From UBA9647 sp049522195 (GTDB lineage Bacteria; Bacteroidota; Ignavibacteria; UBA10030), in assembly GCA_049522195.1 (NCBI GenBank), contig JBEKOB010000072.1, positions 1 through 20,312 of the forward strand: a stretch of DNA of 20,312 nucleotides, given 5' to 3'. The translations under genes were made by a program, and so were the position numbers. Positions 14,221 through 20,312 of this stretch are shown here, piece by piece. The notes below the pieces were generated by a model that saw only the letters and a list, made by a program, of their open reading frames with translations, was not told where the DNA came from and did not search any database. Position 1 is the first letter of the stretch; every line of letters begins with the position of its first letter.

Positions 14221-17200
14221 GTGAGATTTGTCTTTACTTTCATTGTAGTTTTTTTGACCCTCATCGTCGTTTCGGCGGCGCCTGCAGCAGAGAATCCGAC
14301 GCCGAAGAGTGTACTGATCCTCGTGGAAGGATCAACTGACCTCCGGAATTACGCGATGGGCGACGGACGCCAGCTGGCGACGCTGCTCGGACATTTCGAC
14401 ACCCGCTTCACGCTCAAAGGAGTGAATGATTACTCGCCCGGAGAGATGAAGAGATACGACTTTACGTTCTATATCGGATTCCAGGCAGCGGATCCCGTCC
14501 CCGCCGCCTTTGCACAGGATGTTCTCTCACTCGACAGTAGAATTTTTTGGCTGAACACGGGCTTCGAAGATTTCTCGAAGCGGTTCCCTGTCGCCAAGCG
14601 CTTCGGCTTCAGTGTCAGCCAGATTGATTCGATCTCCACGTTCGACGGTGTGCATTTCGGCAACCGGACATTTACAAAAGGGGAGCCGAACATCAATGTC
14701 GTGAACATCTCGAATAGGAAGCAGGTCAACGTCATCGCGACGTCCTTTTCGACGAAGCGGAAGAAAGAACTCCCTTACATCATCACGTCGGGAAACCTTA
14801 CATACATCGCAGATTCCCCCTTCTCCGGCGCCACTGAAACAGATCGGTATTTGCTGTTTGCAGACCTCCTGCACGATTTCCTCGGAGAAAACCACGAGGA
14901 ATCCCACTCCGCTCTTATCCGAATCGAAGACGTTAGCCCGCTCGACAATCCGGATCACCTGCGTGAGATCGCCGACATTCTCTCCGCCAAAGGGATCCCC
15001 TTCCTCGTGGGCGTTATACCGTTCTATGTAGATCCAGGCCAGGGGATACGCGTGAGCCTTTCCGACAAGCCGGAGCTTGTCGACGCGCTCAAATACATGG
15101 TGCGTAACGGCGCGACGATAGTGATGCACGGAGTAACGCATCAGTACAAGGGTGTGACTGCGTCCGACTTTGAGTTCTGGGACGCCACGACGAACAAACC
15201 CATCAAGCAGCAGACGGCCGAACAGATCTCGCAGAAGCTCGAGATGGGGATACAGGAGTTCATGAAGAACGGCCTCTACCCGCTTGTCTGGGAAACACCG
15301 CACTACACAGCATCACTTCTTCTCTACCAGACCGTCTCAAAGTACTTCAGTACGGCTATGGAGCAACGGCTGGCAATCGAAGACTATGATTACAGTCAGT
15401 ACGTCCCGTACGTCATCAAGAGCGATCTCTTTGGCCAGCGGTTGTACCCGGAGGATCTGGGTTATGTGCCGTTGAATCCGGACAAGGCAATCAGTGACAC
15501 CTACATCCAGGATATCCTCAGAGGCGCGAAGGCTATGCTTGCCGTTCGGGACGGCTACGCGTCCAATTTCTTCCATTCATTTCTCGACCTGGACCTCCTG
15601 AAGGAACTGGTTGACGGGATCCAAAAGCTTGGATATACGTACGTCGACCTGTCGGAGCAGACGAACTGGGTTAAGACACCAGACCGCGTTATCCTCTCCG
15701 GATCGCAGTCGTATCAGGTCACATTGAAGGACCAGTATCTCGCTGAAGCGTATTTCGATACGGAGGGGGAGGTCATCAGACGGATCGTGTCCGAAAACAG
15801 GATCAACGGTCCGGTCTCCCATACCATCGAGCTAAAGCCAGGAGAGACGTACAAGGCTGAGCCGAGCGAGTTCAGGGCACATGAACTGAACTTCACGGAG
15901 AAGGTGTTCGCGCAAGCGAACCAGATGGTGAAGAAAATGTTTGTGCCCGAGGCCGATTGGAGCGGAGCTCGTGTAGCGATTCTCTGGAATCACCATGCGC
16001 GCGGTGCATCGTTCAACGACCAGGCATCGTTTGTCTCCGTGTTCCGGAGCGTCAACATCAATGTCGACACCATTTTTGTCGGCCAGCAGATTCATCTACA
16101 GAACTACAACCTTCTGATCGCTCCGTATGGTTTCATCGATTCGTTAAAGCCGATGGACTATGATGCGATCGTGAAATTCGTGCAACAGGGCGGGAACCTT
16201 ATCACGGATCAAAAGAATGATCTGGCGGAAGAGCTTGGGATTCACTTCAGCCCGACACAATTGACCGTGCGGAGTATCATCGATCCCTACTACCAGGATG
16301 AACCCATCAGCTGGCGAAACTTCGAGCTTGTCAACCGGCTCACTGTAGAAAACGTGGACGAGGTATTCTGCAAACACGCCGCCACGGGGGCTCCGATCAC
16401 CATCGGAGTGACGTTTGGCAAAGGCAAGGTGATCTTCTTCGGCACCAGTTTCGATCCGCTCACGCGGCACGGCTACAGTCGCTATCCGTATCTCCTCGAT
16501 TATGTCAAACGGTACTTCCGCCTCGGTCCCATCATCAGGAACGAGAATCTCGAGGCGTACTTCGATCATGGTCTGCGTCCAACATGGAGCACAGAGGACC
16601 TCGTCAAGCAATGGGTTCGCGCCGGAATCAGGCGGATCCACGTTGCCGGCTGGCACGAGTATGCAAAGTACACGTTCGATTACGGCCGATTGATCCGACT
16701 TGCTCATGCAAACGGCATCCTCGTATACGCCTGGTTCGAGCCTCCGCAGGTGACACAGAAGTTCTGGCGGGACCATCCCGAATGGAGGGAAAAGAACTAC
16801 AAAGGAGAAGACAGCCCACAGTTATGGCGGTTTGCCGTCGCTTTGACGGAGCCGGCTTGCGTAGACAGCATGGCAGTGAAATACAGGAAGCTTCTGGACA
16901 GTTTCGACTGGGACGGCGTGAATCTCGCCGAACTGTACTTTGAATCAGGGAAAGGATTTGAGACTCCACAGTTGTTCTCTCCCATGCACCCGTCAGCGGT
17001 CCGCGAAGTCCGAAAGAAATACGGCATTGAGTTAACGAAGATCTTCGACCAGACTTCACCGTGGTACTGGAAATCCAATCCGGCTGTCGAATCCTCCATC
17101 ATCGACTACCGGATCAACAAGCTCGACGAAGTGTACGAGCGGCTGCTGCGTGAGTTCACCGATCACGCACGCTCCAAGCCGGGATTTCAGATCATCGTCA

Positions 17201-18162
17201 CCGCGATGGACAGCTATGGATCTCCCGAGCTGCGCGAACAGATCGGTGTCGACATGGCACATATCCTGGCACTCCAGAAGCGGTACGGATTCTCACTCCA
17301 GGTTGAGGATCCTGAACGGCTCTGGTCGACCGATCCCCTTCGTTACATCCGCATCGGGAAAATGTACCAACAGCTTGTAAGCGACAGCTCAAAACTGCTC
17401 CTGGATCTCAACATTCTGACCTTCAGAAAGAAGGGAGACATCACACCTTTCCCCACGCTCATTCAGACCGGAACGGAATGTTTTCTTTTGGTCCACGCAG
17501 CAGCCCTTGGAGCTCCGCGGTTCACCTACTACTCGGAGGAATCGGTCAACGCGCAGGATGTGCCGTTCCTTGCAAGTGCTGCCGCACGCGACATCTCGTA
17601 CCAAAGGAACAACAACTCTTATGCCATCGATGCGAAGCATTCGTTCATTCTCAAACTCCCCAAGGAGATCCCCCAGGTGCTTCTTGATGGCATGCTCGTG
17701 ACCGCATCCCGGGAAAACCTTTATTTTATTCCTTCCGGGTCGCATACGGTGGATATCAATCTGGGTACAACGGGGGCATTCTCCACGTCGCAGCTCCAGC
17801 CGCGCATCATCTCTTCGACCGCGGATATCTCCGCTCTGAGATATGGCATGCGCACGGCGGCATTTACATACGACACTGATGAGCGGTTCCTCGTATCGTT
17901 CAGCAATGAACCGACGGGGGTTGATCTCGACGGCCAGCATTTTTCGTTTACCGCATTGAAAGGAAACGACTGCTACACGATCGCATTACCCCCGGGGAAG
18001 CACGATGTCAATATCACAACCGGCGACACATTTTCCTATGGCGTCAATGTCACAAGCCTCTGGTCGACCACAGCCATCGCGATGTTCGGGTTCCTGGCTG
18101 TTGTCCTGCTGGTTGGAATGTATTTCGTGCTAAAGGTCCTGCACCGTCGCACCGCTGCTTAA
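14221..18162 (+). CDS. Membrane-anchored DUF2334 deacetylase / glycoside-hydrolase-like TIM-barrel fusion
   Basis: This 1313-aa protein has a signal peptide (1-23), a long extracytoplasmic part and a C-terminal membrane helix (about 1283-1305) with a basic tail (LHRR). Domains by eye: about 28-220 alpha/beta; about 230-480 DUF2334, a NodB-like deacetylase barrel with RIEDV (234-238), metal-type histidines in HGVTH (H303, H307), and WETPHY (357-362); about 575-770 a second alpha/beta domain like ThuA/glutamine-amidotransferase folds; about 785-1100 a barrel resembling GHL-type glycoside hydrolases (AHANGILVYAWFEPP 828-842, HPEW 852-855, DWDGVNLAELYFE 896-908); then beta-sandwich to 1275. It likely deacetylates and/or trims a polymer outside the inner membrane. 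The GTG start has AGGA 7 nt upstream. The gene follows wecB by 15 bp and precedes the glycosyltransferase by 16 bp. Catalytic residues of the second barrel are guesses. Confidence 0.85.
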   Translation: MRFVFTFIVVFLTLIVVSAAPAAENPTPKSVLILVEGSTDLRNYAMGDGRQLATLLGHFDTRFTLKGVNDYSPGEMKRYDFTFYIGFQAADPVPAAFAQDVLSLDSRIFWLNTGFEDFSKRFPVAKRFGFSVSQIDSISTFDGVHFGNRTFTKGEPNINVVNISNRKQVNVIATSFSTKRKKELPYIITSGNLTYIADSPFSGATETDRYLLFADLLHDFLGENHEESHSALIRIEDVSPLDNPDHLREIADILSAKGIPFLVGVIPFYVDPGQGIRVSLSDKPELVDALKYMVRNGATIVMHGVTHQYKGVTASDFEFWDATTNKPIKQQTAEQISQKLEMGIQEFMKNGLYPLVWETPHYTASLLLYQTVSKYFSTAMEQRLAIEDYDYSQYVPYVIKSDLFGQRLYPEDLGYVPLNPDKAISDTYIQDILRGAKAMLAVRDGYASNFFHSFLDLDLLKELVDGIQKLGYTYVDLSEQTNWVKTPDRVILSGSQSYQVTLKDQYLAEAYFDTEGEVIRRIVSENRINGPVSHTIELKPGETYKAEPSEFRAHELNFTEKVFAQANQMVKKMFVPEADWSGARVAILWNHHARGASFNDQASFVSVFRSVNINVDTIFVGQQIHLQNYNLLIAPYGFIDSLKPMDYDAIVKFVQQGGNLITDQKNDLAEELGIHFSPTQLTVRSIIDPYYQDEPISWRNFELVNRLTVENVDEVFCKHAATGAPITIGVTFGKGKVIFFGTSFDPLTRHGYSRYPYLLDYVKRYFRLGPIIRNENLEAYFDHGLRPTWSTEDLVKQWVRAGIRRIHVAGWHEYAKYTFDYGRLIRLAHANGILVYAWFEPPQVTQKFWRDHPEWREKNYKGEDSPQLWRFAVALTEPACVDSMAVKYRKLLDSFDWDGVNLAELYFESGKGFETPQLFSPMHPSAVREVRKKYGIELTKIFDQTSPWYWKSNPAVESSIIDYRINKLDEVYERLLREFTDHARSKPGFQIIVTAMDSYGSPELREQIGVDMAHILALQKRYGFSLQVEDPERLWSTDPLRYIRIGKMYQQLVSDSSKLLLDLNILTFRKKGDITPFPTLIQTGTECFLLVHAAALGAPRFTYYSEESVNAQDVPFLASAAARDISYQRNNNSYAIDAKHSFILKLPKEIPQVLLDGMLVTASRENLYFIPSGSHTVDINLGTTGAFSTSQLQPRIISSTADISALRYGMRTAAFTYDTDERFLVSFSNEPTGVDLDGQHFSFTALKGNDCYTIALPPGKHDVNITTGDTFSYGVNVTSLWSTTAIAMFGFLAVVLLVGMYFVLKVLHRRTAA

Positions 18163-18178
18163 ACGAATCGAGCCTTGA

Positions 18179-19447
18179 ATGTCCGTACTTGAAGTCGATC
18201 TGAGTTTCCTCTTCGTCGTTGCCGTCATCCTGATCTGGTTCATGATCGCCTACCAGTTCGCCTTGACGATTTTTGGATATATCAACTACCTCAAGTCGTT
18301 CCGCGAACGAAAGTCTGTTGATGCGACGCAGTACAACTATCCCACCTGCACAATTATGATTCCCGCGCACAATGAGGCAATGGTCATCGGCCGGACGGTT
18401 GAATCGATGCTTAAACTCGAATATCCAAAAGACAAATTGACGATCCTTGTGATCAACGACGGTTCGAAGGATGAGACGGCGTCAATTGTGCAGAAATTCG
18501 CCGACCAGGATTCCCGGGTTGTTCTCTTCAATGTCCCGCTGGGTGAAGGGGGAAAAGGAAAATCGAGAGCATTGAACCTCGGCCTCAAGCAGGTCAATTC
18601 CGAGGTCATTGCCATCTACGACGCCGACAATACACCTGATCCCAAGGCCTTGCGATATCTGGTCGCGCAGCTGATCACCAACCAGCAACTGGGGGGTGTA
18701 ATCGGGAAATTCAGGACAGTGAACAAAGACGCGACACTGCTCACGCGGTTCATCAACATCGAGACGCTGAGCTTCCAATCCATTCTGCAAGCCGGACGGT
18801 GGCAGATGCACAACATCGCGACACTCCCCGGCACCAACTTCGTTGTCTGGACTCACTTAATGCGAGATTTGGAAGGATGGGATGAGCAGGCGTTAACGGA
18901 GGACTCCGAGCTGAGCATCAGGATTTATCAGAAGGGATACAAGATTAAGTTTGTCCCATACGCACTGACGTATGAGCAGGAGCCTCAGGAGTGGAAGGTG
19001 TGGTTGAAACAACGGATGCGCTGGGTGCGGGGGAACAATTATGTGATAGCGAAGTTCTTCAAGGAGATACCGAAGTTCAAGAGTAAACGACTCGCTTTCG
19101 ATATCCTCTATACCTTGCTGCTGTATTATGTTTTCTTCGTTGCTATCATCATCTCCGACGCTCTCTTCATCGTCAGCGGCCTGAATCTCGTGAGCATTGC
19201 GCTCCCGGGGCCGTACACATTGGTCTGGATGTTCGCGTTCTTCCTTTTCATACTCGAGATATTTCTTGCTGTCTCGTTCGACTCTGAGGATAGTCTGAAA
19301 TCCATCGGGCTGATACTCGTGATGTACTTTACCTACTGCCAGTTCTGGATCTACGTTGTCCTCAAGGCAGTCTACGTCGAGAGGTTCCAGAAGAAAAAAG
19401 GGTTCTGGGACAAGACGGTGAGGTTTGATGTGAAACCCGAAAAGTGA
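18179..19447 (+). CDS. Membrane family-2 glycosyltransferase (BcsA/YdaM-like polysaccharide synthase)
   Basis: This 422-aa processive-type glycosyltransferase has an N-terminal membrane helix (about 9-33), a cytoplasmic GT-A domain and about three or four C-terminal helices (about 305-400), which would form the export channel. Key motifs are IPAHNE (61-66), NDGS (93-96), DAD metal/UDP site (148-150), GTN (218-220), TED with the catalytic base (240-242), and QRMRW (278-282), the QxxRW signature of cellulose, hyaluronan and poly-GlcNAc synthases. There is no C-terminal PilZ domain, so direct c-di-GMP control like that of BcsA is not encoded here. It starts 16 bp after the deacetylase/hydrolase gene and is closest in concept to B. 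subtilis YdaM, which neighbours the DUF2334 protein YdaL. It is probably the polymerase of the operon. A terminator follows at 19505. Confidence 0.92.
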   Translation: MSVLEVDLSFLFVVAVILIWFMIAYQFALTIFGYINYLKSFRERKSVDATQYNYPTCTIMIPAHNEAMVIGRTVESMLKLEYPKDKLTILVINDGSKDETASIVQKFADQDSRVVLFNVPLGEGGKGKSRALNLGLKQVNSEVIAIYDADNTPDPKALRYLVAQLITNQQLGGVIGKFRTVNKDATLLTRFINIETLSFQSILQAGRWQMHNIATLPGTNFVVWTHLMRDLEGWDEQALTEDSELSIRIYQKGYKIKFVPYALTYEQEPQEWKVWLKQRMRWVRGNNYVIAKFFKEIPKFKSKRLAFDILYTLLLYYVFFVAIIISDALFIVSGLNLVSIALPGPYTLVWMFAFFLFILEIFLAVSFDSEDSLKSIGLILVMYFTYCQFWIYVVLKAVYVERFQKKKGFWDKTVRFDVKPEK

Positions 19448-19504
19448 ATCGCGAACCGTGAATCGTTAGGTATTTTCGAGTTTGACGTGTGACTGATTCT
19501 TAAG

Positions 19505-19539
19505 AACAAAAAAGGCGACCACTGGTCGCCTTTTTTGTT
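19505..19539. terminator. Bidirectional Rho-independent terminator
   Basis: AACAAAAAAGGCGACC (19505-19520) pairs over 16 bp with GGTCGCCTTTTTTGTT (19524-19539) around a 3-nt loop. T-runs appear on both strands, so it can end both the glycosyltransferase operon and the convergent iron-sulfur subunit gene. Its GGCGA core matches the other two terminators but its flanks do not. Confidence 0.9.
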
Positions 19540-19557
19540 TTCAAGATGAGTGTAGTC

Positions 19558-20298
19558 TCAGCTGATTTCTGCAAGAAGGAATTCCCTGTTCAAGCGGGCG
19601 ATATGCGTTACAGAGATCTTTTTCGGGCACTCTGCTTCGCACGCATAGTTGTTCGAGCAGTTTCCAAAACCTTCCTTGTCCATCTGCTCAATCATCTTCA
19701 GAACGCGCTCTTTGCGCTCAACCTTTCCCTGCGGCAACAACGCAAGGTGTGATACCTTGGCCGCCACAAAGAGCATTGCCGAGGAGTTCGGGCACGATGC
19801 AACGCAAGCGCCGCAACCAATGCACGCAGCCGCATCCATCGCCTCTTCCGCTGCGGGTCTCGGCACCTGAATCAGGTTCGCTTCCGGAACTGCGCCGGTC
19901 TTCGACGAGATGTATCCGCCGGCCTGAATGATCCTGTCAAGCGCCGTGCGATCGACAATAAGGTCCTTCAGGATCGGGAACGGCTTGGCCCGCCACGGCT
20001 CGGCGACAATCGTCTCCCCCTCTTTGAAGCCCCGCATACGCAGCTCGCAGGTAGCAATTCCGCGTCCTGGACCGTGGGAACGGCCGTTGATAACCAAACC
20101 GCAACTGCCGCAAATTCCTTCACGACAATCGTGGTCAAACGCGACCGGTTCCTCCCCCTTCTTGACCAGGTCGACGTTGAGGATGTCAAGCATCTCAAGG
20201 AAAGACGCATCAGGAGACACGTTCTTGACTTCATATTCAACGAATCCGCCCCTGTCGTCCCGATTCTTCTGGCGCCAAATCTTCAGTTTGAAATCCAT
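19558..20298 (-). CDS. sdhB: Succinate dehydrogenase/fumarate reductase iron-sulfur subunit
   Basis: This 246-aa subunit passes electrons between the flavoprotein SdhA/FrdA and the membrane quinone site. The N-terminal plant-type ferredoxin domain holds a [2Fe-2S] cluster (C58, C63, C66, C84). The C-terminal bacterial-ferredoxin-type domain has CIGCGACVASCP (C159, C162, C165, C169) plus C214, C220 and C224, enough for the [4Fe-4S] and [3Fe-4S] centres. Length is normal. The ATG start is supported by AGGAG 9 nt upstream, at the very right edge. The flavoprotein and cytochrome b subunits should lie beyond the window. Whether it works as succinate dehydrogenase or fumarate reductase cannot be decided from this subunit. 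Its stop lies 18 bp from the shared terminator. Confidence 0.95.
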   Translation of the reverse strand: MDFKLKIWRQKNRDDRGGFVEYEVKNVSPDASFLEMLDILNVDLVKKGEEPVAFDHDCREGICGSCGLVINGRSHGPGRGIATCELRMRGFKEGETIVAEPWRAKPFPILKDLIVDRTALDRIIQAGGYISSKTGAVPEANLIQVPRPAAEEAMDAAACIGCGACVASCPNSSAMLFVAAKVSHLALLPQGKVERKERVLKMIEQMDKEGFGNCSNNYACEAECPKKISVTHIARLNREFLLAEIS

Positions 20299-20307
20299 TA
20301 CCTGTAG

Positions 20308-20312
20308 CTCCT
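20308..20312 (-). promoter_or_regulatory. Ribosome binding site of the iron-sulfur subunit gene
   Basis: On the minus strand AGGAG ends 9 nt before the ATG. It touches the window edge, consistent with an upstream gene ending close by in the same operon. Confidence 0.6.

Noticed and set aside
14527..15303. Minus-strand open frame of 258 codons
   Set aside because: It is antisense to the deacetylase domain with its conserved motifs; it is a codon-bias shadow.
19505..19539. Third copy of the 70-bp terminator repeat
   Set aside because: Only the GGCGA/TCGCC hairpin core is shared; the flanks do not match, and such cores are common in terminators.

Overview
The window looks like a chromosomal segment of a free-living, moderate-GC bacterium of the Bacteroidota/Chlorobi/Ignavibacteria lineage. 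The main clue is a secreted protein (11774-12844) that ends in a type IX secretion (T9SS) sorting domain with the YPNPFNP signature. An exported giant TPR protein, an Obg GTPase with a TKID G4 motif, and intergenic DNA full of small palindromes and word repeats fit the same picture. The assignment is by eye and was not tested by a database search.

Layout. The left end (1-480) has a terminator for a gene outside the window and an initiator tRNA-fMet on the minus strand with its own promoter and terminator. A REP-like palindrome appears to have been inserted into the tRNA leader. Next is a plus-strand Fe-S helicase of the DinG/XPD family (555-2543). A gene-free stretch of about 680 bp (2544-3219) is packed with inverted repeats. 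A minus-strand block (3220-6567) follows: an unidentified cytoplasmic protein, then obg, then a FecCD-type ABC permease starting 3 bp after obg. After a repeat-rich gap comes the 1217-aa secreted TPR protein (6752-10405). Divergent from it are a lipoprotein (10624-11322) and the T9SS cargo protein (11774-12844). These two genes are each followed by a copy of the same 70-bp terminator-containing repeat.

The most interesting part is 13045-19447, three tightly spaced plus-strand genes: UDP-GlcNAc 2-epimerase (wecB), a 1313-aa membrane-anchored fusion of a DUF2334 deacetylase domain with a glycoside-hydrolase-like TIM barrel, and a membrane family-2 glycosyltransferase. Together they read as a compact synthase-dependent exopolysaccharide system: the epimerase supplies UDP-ManNAc, the glycosyltransferase polymerises and exports, and the big protein deacetylates and/or trims the polymer outside the membrane. 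The pairing of DUF2334 with GT2 resembles Bacillus subtilis YdaL-YdaM, while the deacetylase/hydrolase fusion recalls PelA. No BcsB-like, PilZ or outer-membrane export gene lies in the window.

A bidirectional terminator separates this operon from a convergent minus-strand succinate dehydrogenase/fumarate reductase iron-sulfur subunit (19558-20298), whose partner subunits would lie beyond the right edge.
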